Source of the DNA: Atherix ibis
Taxonomy: Eukaryota > Arthropoda > Insecta > Diptera > Athericidae
Reading direction: 5' to 3'
Length of the DNA: 64,000 bases
Assembly: GCA_958298945.1 (NCBI GenBank)
Contig: OY282606.1
Location: forward strand, 48,807,920 to 48,871,919
Each line of letters starts with the position of its first letter. Position 1 is the first letter of the stretch. The notes under the pieces were generated by a model that was given only the letters and a program-made list of their open reading frames with translations, was not told the origin of the DNA and searched no databases. Made by a program: the position numbers and the translations under genes. Positions 1 to 11,045 of this stretch are shown one piece after another.

Positions 1-599
1 ACACCCTCTTTTGGATTATGCGCTACGTGATCATATTCAGGGATTCTGTACATGGCAACTTTCTAATCATAGGTAAGGAAGGACACAACAATCTGTAATA
101 TTTTTTTTTAAATTTTATAATATATATTTTTTAATAAAAATACGCTTTAAATATACCATAACTTTGTTTGATTTTTATCCAAAATTAAGTCCTGATTTTT
201 GGAGACTGAAGCACTTTGTTTTTATATTAAGGGTTAATCATAAAATAAGTAACTATGAATCAATTTTTCCAATACTTCAAGAAGTAATTATTTTCGGAGA
301 ATATGTACCTCATACAATCACTTTTCCATAGTAATAAATACCGTTCTATGTTGATATAAACATGAAATATGGTTTATTATTTACAATACGAGGTGTGGCA
401 GAACGTAATTAGACTTGCATCACTTAGAGCAATCTAGCAACACTGCGGATCTGCCTCCACACAGCCTGCCGTGAACCCAGAAACGTATTTTTGAGAGGTT
501 GTAGAAGGCGATAAAAATGTCGAACCACTGAGAATAGATGTGAGGTCTGACCTGAGTGGGTATTTGAAAGGGTCAGAAACAGGGGTCCTCGCGTCAAAT
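1..599. other. AT-rich sequence, nothing recognised
   Basis: No coding frame, RNA gene or repeat could be recognised here. The short open frame on the minus strand around 424-606 has no family resemblance and lies next to a decayed mariner piece. Confidence 0.4.
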
Positions 600-880
600 T
601 GGACATTGCAGATACTTGGATGTTCTACCTTGACAACGCCTCTCTATTTGTTGTAGCAAAAAAGGATTCGTGTGGTTCCCCAGCCTTCCTATTCATCTGG
701 TCTAAGTCTATGTGACTTTTTCTGTACCCCAAGATTAAAAAACGTCATCTAGGTAATGTTGATAATATCCAAAAGGTGTGTAACCGAGGACCTGAAGACG
801 ATATCAGTTGAAGTCTTCCAGCAATCGCTTAGATATTCCACCATGACAACCCCCCTGGCACACAGCCATTAATTAGTTAA
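600..880 (+). pseudogene. Degenerate mariner transposase fragment
   Basis: Conceptual translation across several frames gives scraps of the catalytic half of a mariner transposase. There is a DNAS block around 630, then a degraded PYSxxLSLCDFF block around 690-720 (normally YSPDLAPCDFF), a C-terminal stretch resembling LKTISVEVFQQSL around 790-830, and a second HHDNPPGT block near 836. The second HHDN block lies downstream of the CDFF block, so the relic is rearranged or two relics are joined. It resembles the fragment at 22905-23330 in this window. No terminal inverted repeats were found. It cannot encode a working enzyme. Confidence 0.55.
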
Positions 881-1599
881 AATAAATCAAAAGTTTTATT
901 AAAAAGGAAATTCCTACAGACCAATAAATATCCATTCCTGAAAGGAAAAATTTGTTGAAGCATTGTTGATCTGTAGGATTCCAGTACAGGACCGCTTACA
1001 TACCCTACTTGAAACCGCAAAATTCTTTTCCAACCATAATTCGGTTTTCGTTGCGATCATTCCACTACCCAGCAATATCATGGAGTCGTCGATTTCATTG
1101 CATGCTCTTTAAAAATCAAATAGTATTGTCCCGGTGTATTTTAAGCAATAAATTAAGCGCCTAATTGAGTTTCGCATCCGGGTTTACTATAAAAACTCAG
1201 GAAAATCCTTTTCTCTACACAAAAGCGGATACTAAAATCATTTTTTAAACTGGCACTTCCAAGTTAATGAGTACTATTAACTCTCAAGTAGCTCTCCGAT
1301 ATAGCTCTCCGCTAATACAATCTATCCAACTCCTTCTTTTCTACATGTATAAAAAATCTTGCAATAATGTTATTCATCATAATTTTAAAGTCCCCTCAAA
1401 CTTGATGTTACAGAGTTTCATTACAAAAAATTTCATTCTTGTCTTTCGAATCATACAAATCCCCTTGTTTGAGAGCAATCCTCCACTTCCCTGCTTAGAA
1501 TTATCCATCGAAAACTTAAACGCCATACTGGATGGGTAATATATTAAAATACTGGATCTTAGCTTCGCTGATCATTACTTTGCTTTTTTATTAGAACAC
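881..1599. other. No clear feature
   Basis: AT-rich. A 90-codon open frame at 1267-1539 shows no recognisable domain. It may be decayed LINE sequence, because a LINE 3' relic follows directly, but this cannot be shown. Confidence 0.3.
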
Positions 1600-1830
1600 T
1601 CCACAATCCAATAATGTTCGTTGTATGTTCGTAACAACATTAGTTATAGTGACTTAAATCTCGTCCCTTTGTTCATAACTTATGTGTTTTTGGTAGTAAA
1701 AAAATGCATTCCGATTATTCTCTTGTTAGAAAACTCTCCTGCGTTACTTTTCCCATAAACACTCATCGGCATTTAAAGAGAAATTGTCTAAGATATTCCT
1801 TTATAAATTTGCTTTTATGTATAAATATCT
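1600..1830 (+). mobile_element. Jockey-like LINE 3'-end relic
   Basis: The stretch reads FYVRN-like, then SYSDLNLVPLF, then a block with CATCGGCATTTAAAGAGA. It matches, in the same order, the 3' part of the LINE copy at 25950-26130, where the blocks are FYVRNTVIHRDLNVPFVHDL and CATCGGAGACTTAAGAGA. Only the extreme C-terminal coding end remains and it is out of frame. An A-rich run near 1840 may be the old tail. Confidence 0.55.
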
Positions 1831-3911
1831 GCAAAATTTAAAAAAAAACGTATATCTCCGATGAGAGCTTAATGACAAATGCTTATTCTTAAAGAGTTTT
1901 TATTGCCAAATTATGGAATAGTTTCAAATTTTCATCGCCTGATTTTAAGGCCGCCAGTGTAAGAATGGAAAGATATCACTGAATGACTATCTCTCTCATT
2001 CGCTAGTCTAATACTGATAAAGGTACCACCTAGCGATCCGCCCTTAGGCATATGTCAGCTTATCATCGCAATGATGGCCAGTGGCTAACAGGGGGCAATA
2101 GTATGTATCCGACAGAGGATATTAGATGCGAATCATATTGCAAATGCAATTCATAATGACCTCCTATGAAGAACGGGGTACATATGACAAAAATCCTAAC
2201 AGGGCTTTGGGGGTGCAATACCCAAAATTTTAATAGGTTTTCCATAAGAAACTTGAACGGAAGATCGTTCTGAAATCAGAGAAATCTGTTTCAAAAGCGT
2301 ACTCTGTATAAGGGGCTACCCAAGCTTCGGAATGGGCCCTGATAATTGGCATAGACTTCAAGATGGATGTGGGGTTTAGTAGTTAGGGTTGCAGCCAAAG
2401 GTTGCATGCTCTCCAATAATCTCCATCGGTTTTTTTAATTTTAATCCACTATTACATGATGTAGAAGATGCCACCTAGCGATCAGTTGAGGCACACTATG
2501 CATATTTGATGGACGAACGATCGATCGCATTCTAAACTCAAGAATGAGCACGGCTTATTCATTTCTTCTTAATTTTATAGAATATTATTTTTATAAAATT
2601 TTTAAACGCTTACAAAATATTTAAAAAAAAAAATACATGAAAAAATATTTCTGAAAATTCGAACAACCAAAATTTTATTTAAAAGAAAAATTGGAATACT
2701 AACCAAAAATCGTAGAACATTTTGCAAGTGTCATCTAGAGAGTAACGCTGTCATTTTGATTAAATTTTTATTCTTTTCTTCAAACAATTGAAAAAAAAAA
2801 AACAATATTAAAGTGAATACAGAATTGAGTAAGGAAACGGAATAGAGATATACGATTGTATGTATGCAGATTGAGGAAGGTAAATTAAAGACAATGGCCG
2901 AAAAAAACCAATACTTAATTGTCTTGTTCGATCAAATTATTCATTTTTGATTTATATTATTTATTTTATACACATACATACCTACCTATTGAATGCACGC
3001 ACATGAAGATATATAAAATGATCGTTTATGAATATTTTAAGAGAATACGAATACACGTAAATTTGCACACGAAAAAATGTTTACTCATTATAATATCAGA
3101 AAACTACTACTCACAATATTGAATGATCTCTTTTCAAGTCCATTTTCATTATACACCACCTTCTGCATATGTGTACTGGTGTGTGTGTGTGTGGCCATAT
3201 TTAAATTTTCGAATGTGAACATTTTTTTTTTTGGTTTTTTTCTCTGTTACATTATCATTTATACACGTACATATGGGATTGGACTATTTCAAACTCCTTT
3301 TATTGATTGTATGAATGAATGTATGTGTTTGTAAACATAAATAGATATGTATACGTATATTTATATAGAGTAAAATTTTGAATGTGTATTGAACTATTTA
3401 TCAAAATTTATTTGTAGGCATGCGGTTTTGTTTACTTTTCGAATTTTATTATGAATTAAATTAACAAAAGAAAAAGAAAATACAGATTGCAAAAATTCTC
3501 TTTTTTCTTAATAAATATTCTCTTCCAAATTCTCTTCTAGGGCAGTTAACGAAGAGATGTATTTATTAAGAGACATAAAGTATAGAAATGGTGAAAATAT
3601 ATCATAAAAATTAAAATGAATTAATTTTTTTTAGAGAAATTTTGTGATTAATCGTAACAAAATTTAAAAAAATTAATAAAATTAAATTAAATTGAAAATA
3701 ATTGAATGTAGACTGTACCCACTCGTACATTGTCGTAGGCCTTCTTATCATCTTAGGCTGAGAGGCTGACGACAATAGTAGATAACATGCACTGTCATAC
3801 GTGCAAATACATAATACTGATAACAGAATATGTGGTGTATAAGAAAGGCAAATGATCTTCGAAAAATTTTACCATCTATCTCTATTTTGCCCTTTCCTTA
3901 ATCTATTACTA
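1831..3911. other. AT-rich non-coding stretch with GT microsatellite
   Basis: No gene seen. Around 2015-2480 the sequence is less AT-rich and the phrase CCACCTAGCGATC occurs near 2026 and again near 2470, which may mark the ends of an old unidentified repeat. A short (GT)n run lies at about 3179-3192. The open frames between 2919 and 3334 are low-complexity. Confidence 0.35.
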
Positions 3912-3962
3912 CGAGGGTCGTTCAATAAGTCCTTAGAAAATCCGAGAAATTGCGCTCGTAGT

Positions 3963-4070
3963 GTCGGTAAAGACTTTTTTTTTGTAAGTAGCATTACTGT
4001 CAAAATTTCAGCTCGATCCATAGCGAAATTTTGAAAGTAATGCTACTTACAAAAAAAAGTCTTTACCGAC
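3963..4070. repeat. Inverted repeat in the A1 5' region
   Basis: Two near-perfect arms of about 46-48 bp (3963-4010 and 4025-4070) face each other around a 14-bp loop. The outer ends are GTCGGTAAAGAC and its complement. The mariner relatives A2 and A3 hold this segment only once, so the second arm is an inverted duplication inside A1. Confidence 0.85.
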
Positions 4071-4181
4071 ATTTCAGCTATTTTCGATCCATAAGAAAGC
4101 TGTCAAAATTTCAGCTCGATCCATAGCGTAGGTCAATTTCTATCGTCGATTAAAGTTAACGACATTTATTTGTGCATAACA

Positions 4182-5227
4182 ATGGAAAAAAGCGAGTTTA
4201 GGGCTGTCATCAAACATCTCCATTTGAAAGGCTTAAGCCCGAAAGAAATCAAAGCCGAGTTGGATGCAGTTCATGGCACATCTGTACCTGTGTTTGCGAT
4301 GGTTTACAATTGGGTGAATGAATTTAAACGTGGCCGTTCATCTACAAAAGATGAACATCGTTCAGGACGCCCAGTTGAGGTGTCTACTCCTGAAATCATC
4401 GACAAAATCCACGATCTGATTTTGACCGATCGGCGAATTAAAGTGCGCGAATTAGTTGAGGCCACGGGCATATCACAAGGCACAAACGCTTAAATTTTGC
4501 ATGAAAAATTGTCTGTGAAAAAAATTTCGGCAAGATGGGTGCCGCGTTTGCTGTCAGAGGAGAATAAGCGCAATCGTGTAGTGGACTCTGAGGCTATGTT
4601 GACACTCTTTCATCGCAATCCTGCCGAATTCCTTCGTCGATATGTCACTGTAGACGAAACCTGGATACACTACTACACTCCAGAAACGAAGAGACAGCCA
4701 TCACAGTGGATTTTCAAGGGTGAACGGGCTCCGAAGAAGGCACAAACTGTGCCATCGGCCGGCAAGGTGATGGCCACGGTCTTTTGGGATTCGCAGGGCA
4801 TCATTTTTATCGACTACTTGGAAAAAGGAAAAACAATAACAGGAGCGTATTACGCGTCTATATTGCAACGGTTGAGCGAGGAAATCAAAGAGAAACGCCC
4901 CCATCTGAAGAAGAAAAAAATCCTCTTGCATCAGGACAATGCGCGTGTGCACACCTGCGCTGTTTCCATGGCCAAAATTGTGGAATTGAGAATGGAATTG
5001 TTGCAGCATCCCGCTTATTCACCAGATTTGGCCCCGAGTGACTATTTTCTTTTCCCCAATCTGAATAAATGGCTTGGCGGACGACGGTTCCCTTCCAACG
5101 AGGACGTCATTGCTCAAATGGATGAGTATTTTGAAGAACTTCCGAAATCCTATTTTTTGGACGGGATAAAAATTTTGGAAAAACGGTTGGAAAAGTGTAT
5201 AGAGCTAAAAGTAGATTATTTTTTTTT
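4182..5227 (+). pseudogene. Mariner A1 transposase, one nonsense codon
   Basis: This encodes a cut-and-paste transposase of the Tc1/mariner superfamily, which excises and inserts the element at TA. The start MEKSEF at 4182 is shared with A2 and A3; an in-frame ATG lies four codons upstream. The N-terminal helix-turn-helix region (residues 1-110) includes GRSS and the SGRP linker. The WVPRLL motif follows near residue 120. The catalytic triad is complete: D158 in VDETW, D252 in HQDNA and D287 in PSDYF. The last two are 34 residues apart, the DD34D signature. Codon 104 is TAA (4491-4493) where A2 and A3 have a serine TCA, so translation stops before the catalytic domain. The C-terminus runs into a T-rich tract (KVDYFFFF) instead of the GDYVEK end seen in A2, and the frame stays open out of the element to 5312. 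Confidence 0.9.
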
Positions 5228-5281
5228 TTTTAAAAACAGTTTTTTTCCATCTTTTTCTAAGGACTTATTGAACGACCCTCG

Positions 5282-7442
5282 TATTATGATGCCTCGTTCT
5301 CTTTCTCTTTAATCAAGTACCTACTACTCGTTAAAATACAATGTGAAAGAATTTTATTTTTACGAGTGTTAACATAATGGTTTTTAATTGAGACTAAATA
5401 TTTTAAATTATAACATGTCATTTTTAAGTGAAAAACTCAATGGCGATTCCAACCCAGCCCTCCCAAAAACTACCCAATTTTCTCTGGGACTTTTAACAAA
5501 CAAACAAATAAATTTACTTTTTTTGTTTTTGATTATTTTTTATTTATATATTTTTAATATGGTTAATTATTTCTTATAATTCTTAGGTTATTTTTTTAAA
5601 AATACTGATATGTATTGTTAATAATTCATTATTAAAAATATATAAAAGTTATTTAGCGTTATTGGAGGATGCTCACAGCTAGATGATGGTTATTTGGCGT
5701 TATTGGAGATTCTGTCTAATTTTACAAGTTATTATCATAAAATTCCCTTTTCTATAGATAGTGTGACTGATAAAAATTTTTATCGATTAATTTCGTATTT
5801 ATTGATAATGTTGTGGGAACTTTTGCAGTATTTCGATACCAGTACTAATGAGATTCTTAGCCCAAAGTCCAATTTTGTTTTATTAGAAATTTTTGCTTCC
5901 TAAAATAATTGTAAAATATTTCATAAAAATTAGAAATAATATAATTGCATTAAATTTAAGTAAATTTTTAAATATTTAAAAAAAATTACATCTTCTTCTT
6001 TGAATATGATTTTTCTGAGGTAGATTCTGTACATAACTTATTTATCCGTTTTTATGAATAAAATGCATATTTAATATTATTAAAATAATGTAAAAGAATT
6101 ACTAATCAGTATAGTAATTAATACAATTGCTCAAGAATATGTATAGTAATTAATAAAAAAAATAATAAATATAAGACAAAATAACCATACAAAAATTAAT
6201 AAACTTAATTTTCAATCTATTTTTGCCTGGACAAAATGCTTAGCGAGTTTAAACTAAAACAATATTCGCTAATATTTGCTCATCAAATAAAAAAAAATAT
6301 CCGCTAATAAACAATAATATTTGCTAGTTACCTAAAATATACTAGCCGGGGACCTTAAGAATATTGAACACTAAGTTTTAAATTATTCACTCATAGCCTA
6401 AAATATTGTATATTCGCTGAGAATCTTAAGAATATTCGCCAATAACCTAAAAAGTCGCTATTAAGCTTAAATATTTTCTGTTAATGATCTTAAGAAATGT
6501 TCGTTGGTAAAAAATATTGACTTATAATCTTAAAATTATCCTCCAATAATGTCAAAAACATATAATAATCTGCAAAATTATCCGCAAAATTTATAAATTC
6601 TTTTTAAAAAAAGTTGTTAAATCTAATTAAGAAAATCTTATAAATAATATTTTTAATTTATTATATAATTTTGTTTAATGTATTTTTAATTGTTTTTAAG
6701 ATAGTTTGATTCTTTTGGACTTTTTAGATTTAAATAGAGCAACTACAATATTTTTTTAAAGATTTTGTATGGTAATAAAATGTTTTTGGAATCGAATTCT
6801 TTCAACTTAGTTTAATTTAAACAAAAATCGACGACTCACATTTTTATTTCACCTTAAAACAAATGACAATGAAAAAACCTTTTCCATAACTGTTTTATTT
6901 ATTTAAAGGTGTTTTTATACAATTTAAATTATTTACAATTGCAAAACCTTTTTTTAATAAATATAATATATTTTATGAATTTTTAAAGAATTTAAATTCT
7001 TTAATTGTTTTATTGATAAATAAAACTAATCATATATGATTTGGTTGTACACATATGTGGTAGTCTTGAGTTCAAATCTAGTTAGTGGCAAATAATCGGG
7101 GTGTCCTTTAGTTTGTCACCAAATGGCCTGTATTGTCGTATCGCCCAAAACTTAAATTAAAAACCAATAAATTTACTAGAAAAAAGCTGAATAGATATGA
7201 TGGTTTTTACACATTAAACCATTTTAAAGTATTCCAACTATAAGATGACTTGACAATAAGTACAATATGAATAGTTCAGTTATAATTCGGATAAAATATG
7301 GCTTAATTATGAGTAACTTTTTGAAGACAGTATTTATGACAGCAGAAAAGAAGCTAGATAAATCGACATTGCAGCCCCTTTTAGTTTAAGGAAACTGACA
7401 ATCAAATGTGGATATTGACAATAGCTTAAGGATAATAACGTA
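5282..7442. other. AT-rich non-coding stretch
   Basis: No gene recognised. It contains a degenerate tandem repeat (listed separately) and a small direct repeat of the phrase GCGTTATTGGAG near 5657 and 5697. Open frames here are short and AT-driven. Confidence 0.4.
6235..6560. repeat. Degenerate tandem repeat, about 25-30 bp unit
   Basis: Variants of the phrase AATATTCGCTAATAACCTTAAG recur every 25-30 bases from about 6240 to 6560, with ATTCGC/ATTTGC and CTTAAG/CCTAAAA as the recurring cores. Copies are strongly diverged, so the array looks old and inactive. Confidence 0.5.
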
Positions 7443-8734
7443 CGAGGGTCATTCAACAAGTACTTAGCCTCACCGCCCGATGGTACTACTGTCACAAAAG
7501 AAATTTACCATCGTGCAGTACATTCTTTTGGTAGCCTACTGTCAAAGTTTCAGTCGATTCCCTTCATTAGTTTTGTTTTGAGACCTTTTGAAAGCGAGCG
7601 TGTCGGTCGGTTGCACAAAAATGGAAAAAGAACAATATCGTTCGGTGATTAGATTCTTGTTTTTGGAAGGGAAAACGCGCAGCGAAATCAAAGATCGCTT
7701 GGATGCTGTGTATGGTGACTCTTCTCCTTCGATGGCGACCGTCAAGAATTGGTTCAACGAGTTTGTTCGTGGCCGCACGTCGGTTTTTGATGAGCCAAGC
7801 CCAGGTGCCCCAAAAACGGCTGCTACGGAGAAAAACGTTAAAAAAGTCCACGATCTCGTGTTGGCAGAGCGTCGATTGAAGGTTCACGAGATAGCTGAGA
7901 CTGTGGGCATCGCAGTAGGAATGGTGCATCATATTCTACACGAAGAACTTGGCATGAGAAAGCTGTCGGCGCGATGGGTGCCGCGTTTGCTCACACCGGA
8001 AAACAAGCGCAACCGTGAGACCACATTGGCGACTTGTTTGGCGCTGTTTCAGCGCAATCCAGCGGAGTTCTTGCGTCGTTTCGTGACCGTCGACGAAACA
8101 TGGATTCACTGGTACACACCAGAGACCAAGGAACAGTCGAAACAGTGGACTTCACCCGGCGAACGTGCTCCGAAGAAGGCGAAGACTGTTCGATCGGCCG
8201 GAAAGGTGATGGCCACCGTTTTCTGGGATTCACAAGGTGTGATCCACATCGATTACCTCGAGAAGGGTAAAACAATCACGGGGCGCTACTATGCTGACTT
8301 ATTGAGCCGATTTGACGTCGAATTGAAGAAAAAGCGGCCCCGCTTTGCGAAGAAAAAAGTGCTGTTCCACCACGAAAACGCGCCGGCTCACACCTCCGCC
8401 GTCGCCATGGCCAAATTGGTCGAATTGCGCTACGAATTGCTGCCCCATCCACCGTACTCTCCAGATTTGGCCTCCTGTGACTACTTTTTGTTTTCAAACC
8501 TAAAAAAATCACTCGCCGGGAATAGATTTGGGTCGAATGAGGAGGTCATCGTCGCCACGGAGGCCTATTTTGCTTCCCTCGAGAAAATCTATTTTTTGGA
8601 CGGGTTAAAAAAGTTAGAGCATCGCTGGGCCAAGTGTATCGAGCTTGAAGGAGATTATGTGAAAAAATAAATTGCCACCTTTCCAAAATTTTCGTTTTTC
8701 TTTTGTAGGCTAAGTACTTGTTGAATGACCCTCG
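7443..8734 (+). mobile_element. Mariner element B1
   Basis: The 1292-bp element has perfect 28-bp terminal inverted repeats (7443-7470 and 8707-8734, starting CGAGGGTCATTCAACAAG) and is flanked by TA on both sides. The ends resemble those of the A family closely, so A and B are sister lineages. Intact length and perfect ends suggest a fairly young copy. Confidence 0.95.
7621..8670 (+). CDS. Mariner B1 transposase, full-length open frame
   Basis: The 349-residue transposase has the usual mariner length. The start MEKEQY at 7621 is chosen because it matches the A-family start; an in-frame ATG lies 11 codons upstream. Residues 1-110 form the paired helix-turn-helix DNA-binding region with the GRTS linker. 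WVPRLL follows at about 119-124. Catalytic positions are D158 (VDETW), residue 252 and D287 (SCDYF), with 34 residues between the last two. Residue 252 is glutamate (HHENAP), whereas copy B2 has the normal aspartate (HHDNAP). Loss of this metal-binding aspartate would be expected to inactivate the enzyme even though the frame is intact. The YSPDLAP motif is changed to YSPDLAS. The gene ends with GDYVKK and TAA, 64 bases before the 3' end of the element. Confidence 0.92.
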   Translation: MEKEQYRSVIRFLFLEGKTRSEIKDRLDAVYGDSSPSMATVKNWFNEFVRGRTSVFDEPSPGAPKTAATEKNVKKVHDLVLAERRLKVHEIAETVGIAVGMVHHILHEELGMRKLSARWVPRLLTPENKRNRETTLATCLALFQRNPAEFLRRFVTVDETWIHWYTPETKEQSKQWTSPGERAPKKAKTVRSAGKVMATVFWDSQGVIHIDYLEKGKTITGRYYADLLSRFDVELKKKRPRFAKKKVLFHHENAPAHTSAVAMAKLVELRYELLPHPPYSPDLASCDYFLFSNLKKSLAGNRFGSNEEVIVATEAYFASLEKIYFLDGLKKLEHRWAKCIELEGDYVKK

Positions 8735-8736
8735 TA

Positions 8737-8825
8737 AGTAAAGTACTACTGAACTTCTACCTGAAAGAACGTGAACAGTAAGTAAAGTACTACAACTACT
8801 TCTACCTGAAAGAACGTGAACAGTA
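8737..8825. repeat. 44/45-bp tandem duplication
   Basis: Two adjacent copies (about 8737-8780 and 8781-8825) each start AGTAAAGTACTAC and end GAACGTGAACAGTA, with a few changes between them. The pair sits immediately outside the 3' end of mariner B1. Confidence 0.8.
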
Positions 8826-8826
8826 G

Positions 8827-9305
8827 AATGAATATCAATTACATTTGAGAAAATAAATATGACCTTCTTTTGAGTTTATTATAAATACTTCTAAAAGACT
8901 TAAAACCAGCTAACAAAGTCAACAAAAAATTTATTGCCCTATAAATCTAAAATATTTAAATATGAAAAAAAATTAGTTTACAATTTTTTAGGCTATTAAA
9001 ATTGTGATTTTTTTATTTAAATATTGCACTTTTATGCAAAATTTGAGTATTTCTTGCAAATAAAGAAATGCACCTAAGAACGAAAAGCTATTCTCCTTTT
9101 ATAGAAATTTTATAGATAGAAATAAAGAGAGAATACTAAGTTAGTATGGCAGAACCTATCATGGAAAATTTAGAAGAGCTGAAGAAAAAGAACCCTTAAA
9201 AGTAGGCTCACTATCGATAGAACCTACTATTGTACTATTAGAAAATGTAAAGATAAAGGATCTCAGAATAGAACTTAAAAGGACCTCAGAACAAAATCGT
9301 CTTTA
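8827..9305. other. AT-rich, nothing recognised
   Basis: No coding frame or repeat seen between the tandem duplication and mariner C. Confidence 0.4.
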
Positions 9306-10245
9306 ACAGTTCGGCTGAAAAGTTTATAACGTTGACGTCTAGATGGCGCTTCTTGCAAAAATCTACTTAATTATCACAAAGCACCATGCTTCAAATGATT
9401 CCTGTCAAAATTTCTGAAGATATCGAAAGAGCGTGTTGGACATATCGTGCATGAATATTTGGGCATGCGAAAGCTGTGTGCAAAGTGGGTGCCGCGTGAG
9501 CTCACTGTGGACCAAAAACAACAACGTGTTGATGATTCTGAGCAGTGTTTGGAGCTGTTCAAGCGCAATAAACCCGAATTTTTACGTCGATATGTGACAA
9601 TGGATGAAACATGGCTCCGTCACTACACTCCAGACTCCAATCGCCAGTCGGCAGAGTGGAGAGCGAGCGACGAACCGAATCCAAAGCGTGGAAAGACGCA
9701 ACAGTCGACTGGCAAGGTGATGGCGTCTATATTTTGGGATGTGCATGGTATAATATTCATTGACTATCTCCAGAAGGGACAGACGATCAACAGCGACTAT
9801 TATATAGCGTTATTGGATCGTTTGAAGAAAGAAATCGCTAAGAAACGGCCTCATTTGAAGAAGAAAAAAGTGTTGTTTCACCAAGACAATGCACCGTGTC
9901 ACAAGTCGATGAAAGCGATGGTCAAACTCAATGAATTGGGCTACGAATGGCTTCCCCATCCACCGTATTCTCCAGATCTGGCCCCCAGCGACTTTTTCCT
10001 ATTTGCAGACCTTAAGAGAATGCTCGCTGGCAAGAAATTTAAGACCGATGATGAAGTGATTGCCGAAACTGAGGCCTATTTTGAGGCAAAACCAAAAGAG
10101 TACTTTAAAAATGGTATCGAAAAGTTGGAAGATCGCTATAATCGCTGTATCGCCCTCGAAGGCAACTATGTTGAATAAAAAAAATGAATTTTACAATAAA
10201 AAATATTTCTACTGTGTTACGTTATAAACTTTTCAGCCGAACTGT
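9306..10245 (+). mobile_element. Irritans-type mariner C, internally deleted
   Basis: Perfect 27-bp terminal inverted repeats (9306-9332 and 10219-10245, starting ACAGTTCGGCTGAAAAGT) are flanked by TA. The element is only 940 bp, against about 1.3 kb for full mariners. The missing part is the 5' third of the gene. Confidence 0.93.
9414..10178 (+). pseudogene. Irritans-type mariner transposase lacking its N-terminus
   Basis: The frame runs from a block reading LKISKERVGHIVHEYL to the normal end EGNYVE and a TAA. It is close to the irritans/Himar1 type, with WVPREL, MDETW, SPDLAPSDFF and a Himar-like C-terminus. The catalytic aspartates (MDETW, HQDNAP, PSDFF) and the 34-residue spacing are all kept. 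The DNA-binding helix-turn-helix region, roughly the first 100 residues, is deleted, and no ATG sits at a suitable place. The element may still be mobilised in trans because both ends are intact, but its own product could not bind them. Confidence 0.9.
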
Positions 10246-10824
10246 TAGCATATTCGTAGTCAAGCTCAAATCTTACTCTGACAGAACCGACTATAGTAAG
10301 CAATTAAACATATTTTGATATTAGCATTTTTGAATTAATACAAATATTTATGAAGAAGACAATAAATAATCCAAATATTCAGTTATGGTACCCATGAATA
10401 GAGCACATTTAGACAGGACCTACTATTAAAGGTGCACAAAAAACTACTTTTATTATAGAAAAGGCTGAAATTTGTTAAAGCAAGCTGAATTATCTCAAGA
10501 CAGAAACTCCTCCATTAAAGGCTGAAGGCAGAACCTACTAAACCAGAACCTCTACTTTAACCATGGTCCTAAATACAAGTATCTCGCGAGCAGCACTACA
10601 ACTTATCAAAAGCAAATACATAGACTGAAAGTGTGGGATCTGCGTCTCTAAAGACATATTTGACTACAACGAGAATAAGAACAGAACCTACCTACTTGTC
10701 ATAGTCAAATTTTACTATTACACGGCACAAACCCGTCTAATGCCACTCTTTCGTTCCGAAACTGGTAGTACCTTTCAAATAAATATAAAAATAATAATAA
10801 CTTACAATATTTTAAGGTCTACAA
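10246..10824. other. AT-rich, nothing recognised
   Basis: No coding frame or named repeat seen. Confidence 0.35.
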
Positions 10825-11045
10825 TTGTTGTTGTTGTTGTATGTAACGTTTCTGAAATAAAACCTAGATGCCATTTTATAGCGCCACGGTCATGAGGCCA
10901 TTTTGCGACATTACGTTAAGATGGGTTTACATGGTCAGCTTACATAATGAATGCTTGGAGGAAGCAATCGAAAGTGGTTATATGTTATGGACACGTTAGA
11001 TTAATTTCGGAAAATAAATTGAGGATTTGGGAAAGAAGTTGTTTA
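10825..11045 (+). repeat. Dispersed repeat R, copy 1
   Basis: It begins with a (TTG)n run, then GTAACGTTTCTGAAA, then GCGCCACGGTCATGAGGCCA, and ends near GAAGCAATCGAAAGTGG. The same order of blocks occurs at 30161-30375 and, reversed, at 54636-54764 and 59105-59164. It looks like a SINE- or LINE-derived family whose reverse strand ends in (AAC)n, but I cannot name it. Confidence 0.7.

Larger units (their letters stand above)
3912..5281 (+). mobile_element. Mariner element A1
   Basis: The element is bounded by perfect 25-bp terminal inverted repeats (3912-3936 and 5257-5281, starting CGAGGGTCGTTCAATAAG) and flanked on both sides by the TA dinucleotide that mariners duplicate. At 1370 bp it is about 100 bp longer than its relative A3, because the 5' untranslated part contains an extra inverted duplication (3963-4070). 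It carries one transposase gene with a single nonsense codon. Confidence 0.93.

Noticed and set aside
4701..5009. Open frames on the opposite strand or other frames of mariner genes (also 7542-7932, 7991-8512, 21511-22739, 33965-34234, 37290-38221)
   Set aside because: They overlap clear transposase genes in another frame and have no family resemblance. They are shadows of the conserved coding sequence, which is why they recur in every copy.
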